From: Sphingomonas profundi
Lineage (GTDB): Bacteria > Pseudomonadota > Alphaproteobacteria > Sphingomonadales > Sphingomonadaceae
Assembly (NCBI RefSeq): GCF_009739515.1
Contig: NZ_CP046535.1
Location: 3,038,001 to 3,102,000, forward strand
Reading direction: 5' to 3'
DNA length: 64,000 nucleotides
The notes beneath the pieces are model-generated. The model saw nothing but the letters and a program-made list of their open reading frames with translations. It ran no database searches and had not been told where the DNA came from. Positions 31,899 to 40,265 of the stretch are shown here, piece by piece (positions within the stretch are counted from its first letter, which is position 1; each line of letters starts with the position of its first letter). The position numbers were made by a program, and so were the translations under genes.

Positions 31899-32494
31899 GG
31901 GCGATCGACCTCGCCGGCTTCGAGCACAAGTTCGCGCAGGACGCGGATCCGTGGTCGACGTGGGCCAGCCGCGACGAGGCGCTGAAGCGGCGGGCGATCC
32001 TGCACGCGCTGCCGCCCGGCATCAGCGGGCGCGTGCTGGAACTCGGCGCCGGCAACGGATCGAACAGCCGCCCGCTGGCCCGCCGTGCGCTGCGCCTGGA
32101 CGCGACCGAGGCGACGCGCGAGGGCACCCGCCTGGTCGCGCGCGCGGTGGCGGAGCGGGCGCCCCGGGCGCGGGCGGTGCGGCTGATCGTGCCCGCCGCG
32201 CCGCCGCGCGCGCGGTACGATGCGATCGTTGTGGCCGAACTGCTATACTATCTCGATGCGCGGGCGATGCGGGCGCTCGCCCGGCAGGTGGCGCGGCGGC
32301 TGCGGCCGGGCGGCGTGCTGGTCCTCGCCCATCACCGCATCACCTTCTACGATTTCGCGCAGCATGCGGACGGCATCCACGAACGCTTCCTGCGCCAGAC
32401 CGGCATCGGCTGGCGCGTCCGCCCGGTAAGGCGGACCGGCCGGTGGCGCGTGATCGCGTGCAAACCGGCCGGCGCGGCTCACTCGACCGAGTAG
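31895..32494 (+). CDS. SAM-dependent methyltransferase, NodS-like
   Basis: A 199-residue class I methyltransferase with RVLELGAGNGSNSRPLA (motif I, about residues 46-62), LDATEAT, ARYDAIVVAELLYYLD (motif II) and LRPGGVLVLAHH (motif III). The start FEHKFAQDADPWSTWASRDEALKRRAIL and the overall layout recall NodS-type N-methyltransferases. ATG 31895 overlaps the PIG-L stop. Its last 16 bases overlap the end of the PQQ dehydrogenase gene on the other strand. It may methylate the amine freed by the deacetylase, which is inference only. Confidence 0.8.
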   Translation: MRAIDLAGFEHKFAQDADPWSTWASRDEALKRRAILHALPPGISGRVLELGAGNGSNSRPLARRALRLDATEATREGTRLVARAVAERAPRARAVRLIVPAAPPRARYDAIVVAELLYYLDARAMRALARQVARRLRPGGVLVLAHHRITFYDFAQHADGIHERFLRQTGIGWRVRPVRRTGRWRVIACKPAGAAHSTE

Positions 32495-34410
32495 ACCAGC
32501 AGCACGTTGCCGGGCATCTTGCCGGCGAAGCCGTAGCCCGATCCCATCACGAGCATGCCGCGATAAGCGATCGGCGCCAGGCCGCCGCCCATCGATCCGC
32601 CATGCGCCGGCACCTTGTTGACGGTGGGATAGGTCTTCACCGTGTCGTCCGCCCATAATTGCTTGCCGGTGGCGGTATCCAGGATGCGCAGATAGCCGTC
32701 ATTGCCGCCGGCCATCAGCAGTTCGGGCGTGATCGTGATCGCGCCCGAATAGCCGGGGTGGCAGAATTTGCGGGCGCCGCACTCGCTCTGCGACGGCGCC
32801 TGCCACACATAGTCGCCGCTCGCGACGTCCAGCGCGTAGAGGCCGGGGCGGGATGCCATGTCGTACTTGCGGCCATCGGGCACGTCGCTGACCGGGAAGA
32901 AGGCGACGCCGCCATGCGCGGCCAGGCCGAAGTGGATGCCGCCGACCACGCCGCCGCGGCCGATCTGGCGCTTCCACACGAGCTTGCCGCTCTCCGCATC
33001 CAGCCCGTAGGCGATACCCGATTTCTGGCCGCTCACCACATAGTCGCGTCCGTCCTTGCCCTTGGCCAGCACCGCGCCGGCGCCGAAATCATAGTCGGGG
33101 CCGTCCTCCTTCGGGCAGTTCGCCTTGTCCTTCTCGTCGCACGATCCGTTCCAGGCATCGCCGGCCATCGCCTGATAGGACCAGGCGATCCGCCCGGTCC
33201 GCACGTCCATCGCGATGATGGCGTCGCCATTGGGGGTGACGGGCGAGGAATAGTTGCCGCCGGTGGTGAAGTAGATGCGGTCGCGCTTCACGTCGACCGC
33301 GGGGCTGTTCCACACCGGCGCGCCGGACGGGCCGAACCGGCCGGTGCCGGCGCTGGTGGTGCCGTGCTGCGCCGTCTCGGGAACGAGGAAGGTCTGCCAC
33401 TTGCGCCTGCCCGTGCGCGGATCGAGCGCGACAATCGAGCCGCGGAAGGTGCAGCACGGATAAGCGGGGTTGACCGCCGCGCCCTCCTCCAGCGAGGAGA
33501 CGGGCACGAACAGGGTGTCGCCGTACAGGGTGGGCGCGCCGGTAAGCGTCGTGCTCGGATGCTCGTCGGCGGACTCGCGCCACAGCTGGCGGCCGGTGAA
33601 GGCGTCCAGCGCGTACACGTCGCCGGTCAGGTCGCCGAAATAGGCGATCGGCGCGGCCCTGGCGTCGCCGGCCTTCCACGGACTGACGACGATCGCGGTG
33701 CGGACTTCGGCCGATGCGGCGAAGGTCCAGCGGGCGCAGCCGGTGGCGGCATCCAGCGCGTAGACGGTGCCGTCGTGGCTGCCGACGAAGATCGCGCCGC
33801 CGGCTATGGCGGGTTCCGAGCGGGCGCGCAGCGCGTTGGGGAAGCCGATCGCCCATTTCAGCTTCAGCCGGCCCACGTTGCGGCGATCGATGCCGGCGGT
33901 GGCGGTGGGGATCATGTGGCTGTTCGCGGGATCGAGCCCCCAGCCGGTGAAGGCGGGCGGCAGCGCGCGATCGAACGCCGCCGCCTTGCCGGTGCACATC
34001 ACCGGCTTCACCGCCCCGGCGGCGCCGAGCTTGCGGCTGGTGATATATTCGGCGACGGCCACCTTCTCGTCGTTGCTCAGGCCGGCCGCGATATCCTTCA
34101 TCACGCCGGTGGTGAGCGCGCGGTAGATCGATTCGGGCGCGGTCTGCTCCAGCAGGAAGCGCTGCGGCGCGCGGTTCACGCCGCTTTGGTGGCAGCCGAT
34201 GCAGAGCCCCTCATACACCTTGGCGCCCTTGGCCTTCGTCTCCGCGCTGATGTTGCCGTTGGCGTCGCGATAGGCGTCGGCGAAGGCGTCGGTCGTCGCC
34301 GAGCTGTCGGAGACCTTCCGCTCGACCGGCGCCGCCACCGCCGCCAGCGCGATCGCGAGAGAGGCGCCGAGCAGCCCCAGCCTGATGGTTCGGGAACCGC
34401 GTGCCGCCAT
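32479..34410 (-). CDS. PQQ-dependent quinohaemoprotein dehydrogenase (polyvinyl-alcohol-dehydrogenase-like)
   Basis: A 643-residue exported enzyme. A signal peptide (about residues 1-27) is followed by a cytochrome c domain with CIGCH at 70-74 and a distal Met candidate in TTGVMKDIAAGL. An eight-blade PQQ propeller follows with repeated GTVYALDAATG, GDVYALDAFTG, GRIAWSYQA and LRILDTATGKQLW units. The haem domain in front of the propeller is the layout of sphingomonad polyvinyl-alcohol dehydrogenases, so it probably oxidises an alcohol in the periplasm and passes electrons to a cytochrome. The actual substrate is unknown. ATG 34410 follows GAGGAGCGG. Confidence 0.82.
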   Translation of the reverse strand: MAARGSRTIRLGLLGASLAIALAAVAAPVERKVSDSSATTDAFADAYRDANGNISAETKAKGAKVYEGLCIGCHQSGVNRAPQRFLLEQTAPESIYRALTTGVMKDIAAGLSNDEKVAVAEYITSRKLGAAGAVKPVMCTGKAAAFDRALPPAFTGWGLDPANSHMIPTATAGIDRRNVGRLKLKWAIGFPNALRARSEPAIAGGAIFVGSHDGTVYALDAATGCARWTFAASAEVRTAIVVSPWKAGDARAAPIAYFGDLTGDVYALDAFTGRQLWRESADEHPSTTLTGAPTLYGDTLFVPVSSLEEGAAVNPAYPCCTFRGSIVALDPRTGRRKWQTFLVPETAQHGTTSAGTGRFGPSGAPVWNSPAVDVKRDRIYFTTGGNYSSPVTPNGDAIIAMDVRTGRIAWSYQAMAGDAWNGSCDEKDKANCPKEDGPDYDFGAGAVLAKGKDGRDYVVSGQKSGIAYGLDAESGKLVWKRQIGRGGVVGGIHFGLAAHGGVAFFPVSDVPDGRKYDMASRPGLYALDVASGDYVWQAPSQSECGARKFCHPGYSGAITITPELLMAGGNDGYLRILDTATGKQLWADDTVKTYPTVNKVPAHGGSMGGGLAPIAYRGMLVMGSGYGFAGKMPGNVLLVYSVE

Positions 34411-34688
34411 GATGATCCGCTCCTCGTCGCTTCTGCCGCGTGGCCGGGCGCGCCGGATTCGGCGAGACCGTCGCCCGCCCGTCACACCTGAATGGCCGCT
34501 ACGCAACTATCGCAAATGCCGATGATCGCCGGATCATGGCGCATCACGCGTCGCCACGTGACGTGCGTTCGAGGCCCGGTCGCATCGCGGGTTCCGTCCG
34601 GCCCATTCGGTCGAGCGGGGCGTCGGGCGGACAGGCCGATGAACCGGCGCGGATGCCGATCGTTCGGGGCGCAACCAGGGAGATTGTG

Positions 34689-35540
34689 ATGAGCGCCACC
34701 GACCCGATGATCCACGAGGACGACCTGCCCGGCGAGGAGGCGAAGCTGGATCCCAAGCCCGAGTGGAGCCCGCGCTTCCCGGGCTCGGGCCGGCTCGACG
34801 GCAAGGTCGCGCTCGTCACCGGCGGGGACAGCGGCATCGGCCGCGCGGTGGCGGCACTGTTCGCGCGCGAGGGAGCCGATGTCGCGATCCTCTACCTGAA
34901 AGAGCATGAGGATGCGCAGCAGACCGCCAAGATCGTGACGATCGAGGGACGCCGCTCGCTCGCCATCGCCGGCGACGTCGGCGACAAGGCGTTCTGCGAG
35001 AAGGCGGTGGCGGAAGTGGTCGAGACGCTGGGCGGCATCGACATCCTCGTCAACAATGCCGGCGAGCAGCATCCCGACGAGGACATCACCGACATCACCG
35101 AGGCGCAGCTGCGCCGCACCTTCCAGACGAACATCTTCGGCATGTTCTTCCTGACGCAGGCGGTGCGCCCGCACCTGAAGGCGGGCTCCGCGATCGTCAA
35201 CTGCACCTCCGTCACCATGTATCAGGGATCGAAGGATCTGCTCGACTACTCGTCCACCAAGGGTGCGATCACGGCCTTCACCCGCTCGCTCTCCGAGAAT
35301 CTGGTCGGCGACGGCATCCGCGTGAACGCAGTGGCGCCCGGGCCGATCTGGACGCCGCTCAACCCGTTCGGCGGGGCCGATCCGGAGAAACTGAAGACGT
35401 TCGGCCAGAGCACGCCGATGGGCCGCGCCGGCCAGCCGAACGAGGTCGCCCCCGCCTTCCTGTTCCTCGCCTGCGAGGATTCGAGCTACATGTCGGGCCA
35501 GGTGCTGCACCCGAACGGCGGCATGGTCGTGAACGGCTGA
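34689..35540 (+). CDS. SDR-family oxidoreductase (YghA/general-stress type)
   Basis: A 283-residue short-chain dehydrogenase with an N-terminal extension (about 45 residues), the NAD(P) motif TGGDSGIGRAVA, DILVNNAGEQH, catalytic Ser in NCTSVTMYQG, YSSTKGA (Tyr and Lys) and GIRVNAVAPGPIWTPL. The extension and the PGSGRLDGKVALVTGG entry match the YghA/YdaD-type stress-related SDRs. Substrate unknown. AGGGAG precedes ATG 34689; the longer upstream frame has no such support. Confidence 0.87.
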   Translation: MSATDPMIHEDDLPGEEAKLDPKPEWSPRFPGSGRLDGKVALVTGGDSGIGRAVAALFAREGADVAILYLKEHEDAQQTAKIVTIEGRRSLAIAGDVGDKAFCEKAVAEVVETLGGIDILVNNAGEQHPDEDITDITEAQLRRTFQTNIFGMFFLTQAVRPHLKAGSAIVNCTSVTMYQGSKDLLDYSSTKGAITAFTRSLSENLVGDGIRVNAVAPGPIWTPLNPFGGADPEKLKTFGQSTPMGRAGQPNEVAPAFLFLACEDSSYMSGQVLHPNGGMVVNG

Positions 35541-35563
35541 TCCCGCCCCCGCCTCCCCTCTCC

Positions 35564-35690
35564 CGAGCGCAGTCGAGGGACCGATCGAGCGCAGCCGAGA
35601 TCGCCTGGGGAGGGCCGATTCCGGGCTGAGCGAAGTTGACCGGCGCGCCGGCCCTGGATCGCGCCCAGCACGGTGTCTCGACTTCGCTCG
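35564..35690. repeat. Intergenic inverted repeat, CGAGCGCAGTCGAG family
   Basis: CGAGCGCAGTCGAG starts at 35564 and pairs with CTCGACTTCGCTCG at 35677-35690 with one mismatch. A partial copy (GAGCGCAGCCGAG) lies at about 35586. The element fills most of the gap between the SDR gene and the ABC-F gene. Confidence 0.7.
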
Positions 35691-35759
35691 ACAGAAGGGG
35701 AGCGGGCCACGGAGCGCGCCGGTCTTCCCGCAGCGCACCATGGATGCTACGGCGCGGCC

Positions 35760-37628
35760 GTGCTCAACATCTCCGACATCACGGTGCGGCTCGGCGGTCG
35801 CGTCATCCTCGATCGCGCCACGGCGGCGCTTCCGCCAGGCAGCCGCGTGGGGCTGATCGGCCGCAACGGCGCCGGCAAGTCGACCCTGATGAAGGTGATC
35901 GCGGGCCTGGGCGAGGCGGACGAGGGCGCGGTGGAGATGCCGCGCGGCGCCCGCCTGGGCTATATCGCGCAGGAGGCGCCCGCCGGCGACGCCACCCCGT
36001 TCGACACCGTGCTCGCCGCCGATACGGAGCGGGCGGCCCTGCTGGACGAGAGCGAGACGTGCGAGGATCCCGATCGCATCGGCGAGATCCACGAGCGGCT
36101 GAACGCGATCGACGCCTATACCGCACCGGCCCGCGCCGCCCGCATCCTCGTCGGCCTCGGCTTCGACGAGGAGATGCAGGGCCGCCCGCTCGACAGCTAT
36201 TCCGGCGGCTGGAAGATGCGCGTCGCGCTGGCCGCTTTGCTCTTCTCCCGGCCCGACCTGCTGCTGCTCGACGAGCCCTCCAACCACCTCGACCTCGAGG
36301 CGACGCTATGGCTGGAGAATTTCCTCAAGAACTACCGCGCGACGATGATCGTCATCAGCCACGAGCGCGATCTCCTGAACAACGTCGTCGATCACATCCT
36401 GCATCTGGAGGGCGGCCGGACGACGCTCTATGTCGGCGGCTATGACGCGTTCGAGCGGCAGCGGGCCGAGCGGGCCGCGCAGCTGGCGGCGGCGAAGGCC
36501 AACCAGGAGGCGCAGCGCGCCAAGCTGCAGGATTATATCGCCCGCAACTCCGCCCGCGCCTCCACCGCCAAGCAGGCGCAGAGCCGGCAGAAGGCGCTCG
36601 CCCGCATGCAGCCGATCGCCGAGATGGCGAACGATCCGACGCTCTCCTTCGCCTTTCCCAATCCGGACGAGCTGCGCCCGCCGCTGGTGACGCTGGACAT
36701 GGCGGCGGTGGGCTATGCCGAGACGCCGATCCTGCAGCGCCTGAACTTCCGCCTCGATCCCGACGATCGGGTCGCCCTGCTCGGCCGCAACGGCAACGGC
36801 AAGACCACCCTCGCCCGCCTGCTCGCCGCGCAGCTGCCGGCGATGGACGGGCGGATGACGGCGTCCGGCAAGATGAAGGTCGGCTATTTCACCCAGTATC
36901 AGGTGGAGGAGCTGGACACCGAGGATACGCCGCTGGAGCACATGACCCGGATCATGAAGGGCATGACGCCGGCCGCCGTGCGCGCACAGCTCGGCCGCTT
37001 CGGCTTCTCCGGCGACAAGGCGCTGACGAAGGTGGGCAAGCTCTCCGGCGGCGAGCGGGCGCGGCTGGCGCTGGCCCTCATCACGCGCGAGGCGCCGCAC
37101 ATGCTGATCCTCGACGAGCCGACCAACCATCTCGACGTCGACAGCCGGGAGGCGCTGGTGCAGGCGCTGAACGCCTATACCGGCGCCGTGGTGCTCGTCA
37201 GCCACGATCGCCACATGCTGGAGCTGACGGCCGACCGGCTGGTGCTGGTGGACGGCGGCACGGCGCAGGAATTCACCGGATCGATCGAGGATTATACCGA
37301 CTTCGTGCTCGGCAAGACGCCGAAGGCGGAGGGTGGCCCGAAGAAGACCAAGGCCGACAAGAAGGCCGCCGCCGATGCCCGCGCCCGCGCCGCCGACGTG
37401 CGCAAGGCGGTGAAGGTGGCCGAGGACGCGCTGGCGAAGCTCACGCTGCGCAAGTCCGCGATCGACCGCGCGATGTTCGATCCCGCCACCGCCGACCCGA
37501 TCGACCGCGACCAGACGATGACCACGCTGATGCAGCGCCGCGCCGCCGTGGAACGCGACATGGCAGCGGCCGAGGCGACCTGGCTGGAGGCGAGCGAGGC
37601 GCTGGAGGGGATGCTCGGGGTGAGCTGA
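35760..37628 (+). CDS. ABC-F family ATPase (Uup/EttA-like)
   Basis: A 622-residue soluble protein with two ABC domains. Domain 1 has Walker A GRNGAGKST and signature YSGGWKMRVALAALL with Walker B LLLLDEPSNHLD; domain 2 has GRNGNGKTT, LSGGERARLALAL and LILDEPTNHLD. The linker (about residues 240-300) is the basic helical ABC-F linker, and the C-terminal 100 residues form a Lys/Ala-rich coiled coil. ABC-F proteins act on ribosomes or on DNA (Uup). The start is GTG 35760, giving VLNISDITVRLGG; no ribosome site is strong. Specific role uncertain. Confidence 0.9.
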   Translation: MLNISDITVRLGGRVILDRATAALPPGSRVGLIGRNGAGKSTLMKVIAGLGEADEGAVEMPRGARLGYIAQEAPAGDATPFDTVLAADTERAALLDESETCEDPDRIGEIHERLNAIDAYTAPARAARILVGLGFDEEMQGRPLDSYSGGWKMRVALAALLFSRPDLLLLDEPSNHLDLEATLWLENFLKNYRATMIVISHERDLLNNVVDHILHLEGGRTTLYVGGYDAFERQRAERAAQLAAAKANQEAQRAKLQDYIARNSARASTAKQAQSRQKALARMQPIAEMANDPTLSFAFPNPDELRPPLVTLDMAAVGYAETPILQRLNFRLDPDDRVALLGRNGNGKTTLARLLAAQLPAMDGRMTASGKMKVGYFTQYQVEELDTEDTPLEHMTRIMKGMTPAAVRAQLGRFGFSGDKALTKVGKLSGGERARLALALITREAPHMLILDEPTNHLDVDSREALVQALNAYTGAVVLVSHDRHMLELTADRLVLVDGGTAQEFTGSIEDYTDFVLGKTPKAEGGPKKTKADKKAAADARARAADVRKAVKVAEDALAKLTLRKSAIDRAMFDPATADPIDRDQTMTTLMQRRAAVERDMAAAEATWLEASEALEGMLGVS

Positions 37629-37670
37629 GGCGCGCCGGGCCGCTTCGCCGCTTTGGGCGATACCGGCGTG

Positions 37671-38420
37671 ATGCAGGACAGCTTCGGTTTCGCCACCGTC
37701 GACCTCGTCCGCTAGCGGAGGCTGCTGGGGGCGGAGTTCGGCCTATATCTGCCCGCAAGACAGCGAACACGACTGGAGCAGTTCGTCAAGCCGATCATCA
37801 GCGGTAGGGCTCGCGACGAAGTGTCGCAAGCCGCGCTGCGCCGGTTGCGTGTCGCCTTTCCCGGCATCGCGGCGCTGGCCGGGGCAGACGCGGCCGCGAT
37901 CGAGCACGCCATCGCGGGGGTGACGCACGCGAACGCCAAGGCCGGCTATATCGTCGTGGCGCCGGCGCTGATCGCTGCCGAGCGGCCCGACCTCGATCTC
38001 GCCTTCCTCGCCGACATGCCGCTGGCCGATGCGCTCGCTTGGCTGGAGCGGCTGCCCGGCGTGGCGCGCAAGGTCTCCGCCTCGATGCTCAACGCCAGCA
38101 CGCTCCGCCGCCCCGTCTTCATCGTCGATACGCATGTGCTGCGGGCGCTGACGCGGCTGGGTTTCGCCCGACCGCAGGCCGATTACCGAGCCGCCAGCAA
38201 AGCCGTCACGGCAGCAATGCCGGGATGGAGCGGCGACGACTTCCTCGCCTTCCACATTCTGATGAAGACCCTCGGCCAGACGATCTGCCGCTGGGACGTG
38301 CCCGATTGTCCGCGCTGCCCGCTCGCCCGCATATGTCCGACGGCCGGGCGGCGTTCCGCTACGGAGCCGCCGGCCGACCGGGCGCCCGCGCCACCACGGC
38401 CGCGGGATCAGGCCGGTTGA
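37671..38420 (+). pseudogene. Endonuclease III-like HhH-GPD protein interrupted by TAG
   Basis: Reading from ATG 37671 gives MQDSFGFATVDLVR, then TAG at 37713-37715, then in the same frame RRLLGAEFGLYLP and LEQFVKPIISGRARDEVSQ, continuing to 38420. The rest has the helix-hairpin-helix LPGVARKVSAS (catalytic Lys), VDTHVLR (catalytic Asp) and the 4Fe-4S pattern C-x6-C-x2-C-x5-C at CRWDVPDCPRCPLARIC. A GTG at 37821 could restart translation, but the product would miss the first helix (QFVKPIISGRARD) that the family needs. So this is either a recent nonsense mutant, a read-through gene or a sequencing error. The uninterrupted part is 37716-38420. Confidence 0.6.
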
Positions 38421-38955
38421 GGCACGCGCAGCGGCCATCGGTCGATCACGCAGTGCCGCCCGCTGCCGATGCGGCTGTGGATCAGGACGTTCTCGCCGGC
38501 CTGCCAGCCGATCGGATCGATCCACCGGCCAGGCTCCGATCGCCTGCCGTAGAGCAGGGTCATGTGCGGGCGATACCGCCACGCGGCCGGAGGCGTGACG
38601 CCCGCTTGCGCCAGTGCGGCCTGCATGCGCCCATGGAAGGCGGTCATCGCCGGTAGCGGTTCGCTCGGAAACAGGAGGACGCTCCTCGGTCCGAAGGCCA
38701 GCCGATCGAGCAGGATGCGGAACGATGGCCGCTCCAGCCCGCCGATCACCGGGCGGATGCGTGAGAGCAGAGCGTCCGGCAGGCCGTGGAAATCGCCAAA
38801 CCAGAAGAAGGTCAGGTGCAGGCGATCATCGGCGACCTCGGTCTCGCCTTCACGCGGATCCGGACGCACCTCGTTGATGTACGGGATCGCGCTCGCCGGC
38901 GACGGATCGCCAGGAAGAGCCTGTCGCGGGGCCGATCCGCACAGGTCACGGGCAT
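38408..38955 (-). pseudogene. 2H phosphoesterase (2'-5' RNA ligase-like), apparent frameshift
   Basis: The C-terminal 153 residues (GTG 38869 to 38408) hold both HxT motifs, LHLTFFW and PHMTLLYG, of the LigT/ThpR 2H family, but lack the first strand. That strand, RDRLFLAI, is present just upstream in another frame starting ATG 38955. The two parts join if one C is restored near 38905 (the Ile codon ATC followed by CCGTCGCCG). A one-base deletion in a short C run is the simplest reading; a sequencing error would look the same. The gene ends convergently with the nth-like gene, overlapping 13 bases. Confidence 0.55.
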
Positions 38956-39027
38956 CTGTTCGCTGCCGCCGCCAGCATCGTTGGGCGAAGCTTGCCGGAT
39001 GCCGCCCACGTGGGCGATAGTACCGCC

Positions 39028-39249
39028 ATGCTGAACCTGATCTCGATCGTCATCGGCCTCGTCGCGCTGCCCGGGGCGCTGATCGCCTTCGTGCCCCTGC
39101 TCGGCTGGCTCTACTGGTTCGTCGTGCCGGTGGCGGTGGTCGGGCTGCTGTTCGGCATCCTCTCGCGCGGGCGGACGGGGCGCAACCTGAACCTGATCGT
39201 CATCGTCGTCGGCGTGCTGCGGCTGATGATCGGCCACGGCATCTTCTGA
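39028..39249 (+). CDS. Small two-span membrane protein
   Basis: A 73-residue protein with two hydrophobic stretches (LISIVIGLVALPGALIAFVP and VVPVAVVGLLFGILS) and a third near the end (LNLIVIVVGVLRLMIG), joined by short polar turns with GRTGRNLN. I recognise similar small membrane proteins in sphingomonads but no named family. ATG 39028 is used; the frame upstream to 38992 lacks support. Confidence 0.7.
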   Translation: MLNLISIVIGLVALPGALIAFVPLLGWLYWFVVPVAVVGLLFGILSRGRTGRNLNLIVIVVGVLRLMIGHGIF

Positions 39250-39278
39250 GGGCGCGCGCCTGCGGAACGGGGCCCCGC

Positions 39279-39617
39279 TCAATCCTTGCCGAACATCCTG
39301 CCGGCCAAGCCGCCCAGCATCCCCTCGATGCCGGTGTCCGCGCTGCCGGGCTCGGCACCTCGGTTGCCGAGCAGATCGGAGAAGCGGCCCAACGCGCCCT
39401 CGCCGCCGATATGGCCGATGATCTGCCGCAGCGCCTGCACCGGCAGGCCGGTGCTGGCGGCGGCCGCGCCGGCAGTGTCGCCCGGCTGCGGATGCGCCGC
39501 GCCGAGTGCCGCGACCGCCGCCTCCACCTGCGCCGGCGTCAACCCGACCTTCGCCGCGAGATTGGCGACATCCACATTGCCGGCCACCTGGGCCAGCAGA
39601 CAATCGAGCATTCCCAT
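39279..39617 (-). CDS. Hypothetical protein, Ala/Gly-rich
   Basis: A 112-residue soluble protein with a helical N-terminal part (VANLAAKVGLTPAQVEAAVAALGAAH), a GLPVQALRQIIGHIGGEGALGRFSDLLG block and a Gly-rich end (GIEGMLGGLAGRMFGKD). The pattern loosely recalls DUF937/YidB-type proteins, but I would not assign it. GGAGGATGCGCG before ATG 39617 is a strong ribosome site. Confidence 0.65.
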   Translation of the reverse strand: MGMLDCLLAQVAGNVDVANLAAKVGLTPAQVEAAVAALGAAHPQPGDTAGAAAASTGLPVQALRQIIGHIGGEGALGRFSDLLGNRGAEPGSADTGIEGMLGGLAGRMFGKD

Positions 39618-39688
39618 CGCGCATCCTCCCGCGGTTCGGGCGTCAAGCTAACAGGGTCGCGCAAGGTGCGAAGCGGCTTGCCGGTCGG

Positions 39689-39717
39689 TTGACATTGGAC
39701 AGGTTTCTGTCCATGTC
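39689..39717 (+). promoter_or_regulatory. yefM promoter with overlapping palindromic operator
   Basis: A consensus -35 box TTGACA lies at 39689-39694. TGGACAG (39696-39702) and CTGTCCA (39707-39713) are perfect inverted arms with spacer GTTT, extended by GACA (39691) and TGTC (39717). The palindrome covers the space up to the first yefM ATG, the expected position for autorepression by a YefM-YoeB complex. No strong -10 is seen. Confidence 0.6.
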
Positions 39718-39979
39718 TCTGGCCATGCAGACAGTCAGCTATTCCGAGGCCCGCGAGAACCTGAAGGCCATGATCGACAAGGTCGTCGCCGATCGGGCGC
39801 CGCTTACCATCACGCGCCAGCGCGGCGAAGGCGCGGTGCTGATCTCCGAGAGCGAGTGGGCGTCGATCGAGGAAACGCTTTATCTGCTGCGATCCCCCGC
39901 CAATGCCAAGCGGCTACTGGAGAGCATCGCCGAATTGGAAGCTGGCGGCGGCGAGGTGCACGAGCTCATCCATCCGTGA
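39713..39979 (+). CDS. yefM: Antitoxin YefM (type II, Phd/YefM family)
   Basis: An 88-residue antitoxin with the Phd/YefM N-terminal DNA-binding part TVSYSEARENLKAMIDKVVADRAPLTITRQRGEGAVLISESEW and a C-terminal toxin-wrapping helix TLYLLRSPANAKRLLESIAELEAGGGEVHEL. It should bind and inhibit YoeB and repress the operon from the palindrome at its start. Two ATGs are possible, 39713 and 39725; the second fits the family N-terminus better but the first is within the operator. The stop overlaps the yoeB GTG. Confidence 0.9.
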   Translation: MSLAMQTVSYSEARENLKAMIDKVVADRAPLTITRQRGEGAVLISESEWASIEETLYLLRSPANAKRLLESIAELEAGGGEVHELIHP

Positions 39980-40242
39980 ACGTCCAGTTCTCGTCGCGAT
40001 CCTGGGTCGAGTATCTAAACCTGCATGCGGACGACGCCAAGCTGTTCGCCAAGCTCCACGCCCTGATCGAGGAATGCCGCCGCCACCCGTTCAGGGGCAC
40101 CGGCAAGCCTGAACCGCTCGGCGGCAACCTGACCGGCTGGTGGTCGCGCCGGATCAACCAAGAGCATCGGCTGGTATACCGCGTAGTGGGCAGCGGGGCG
40201 GAGCAGACGCTGCAGGTAGCACAGTGTCGGTATCAATATTGA
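39976..40242 (+). CDS. yoeB: Toxin YoeB homologue with a changed catalytic residue
   Basis: An 88-residue RelE-superfamily toxin, a ribosome-dependent mRNA interferase in E. coli. It keeps KPEPL with Glu46, WWSRRINQEHRLVYRV with the catalytic Arg65, and the C-terminal CRYxY, but reads CRYQY: Gln87 stands where E. coli has catalytic His83. The penultimate Tyr pair is otherwise intact. Such a change should weaken mRNA cleavage, though this is prediction. The GTG start overlaps the yefM stop by four bases, giving the usual antitoxin-first coupling. Confidence 0.88.
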   Translation: MNVQFSSRSWVEYLNLHADDAKLFAKLHALIEECRRHPFRGTGKPEPLGGNLTGWWSRRINQEHRLVYRVVGSGAEQTLQVAQCRYQY

Positions 40243-40265
40243 AGTAGGCGATACAGATCGTGAAT

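Noticed and set aside
29240-32494. A true nod-type lipochitooligosaccharide operon
   Set aside because: The GT2 has no NodC-like membrane spans, there is no NodA, and the deacetylase is PIG-L rather than the NodB type; only the logic is similar.
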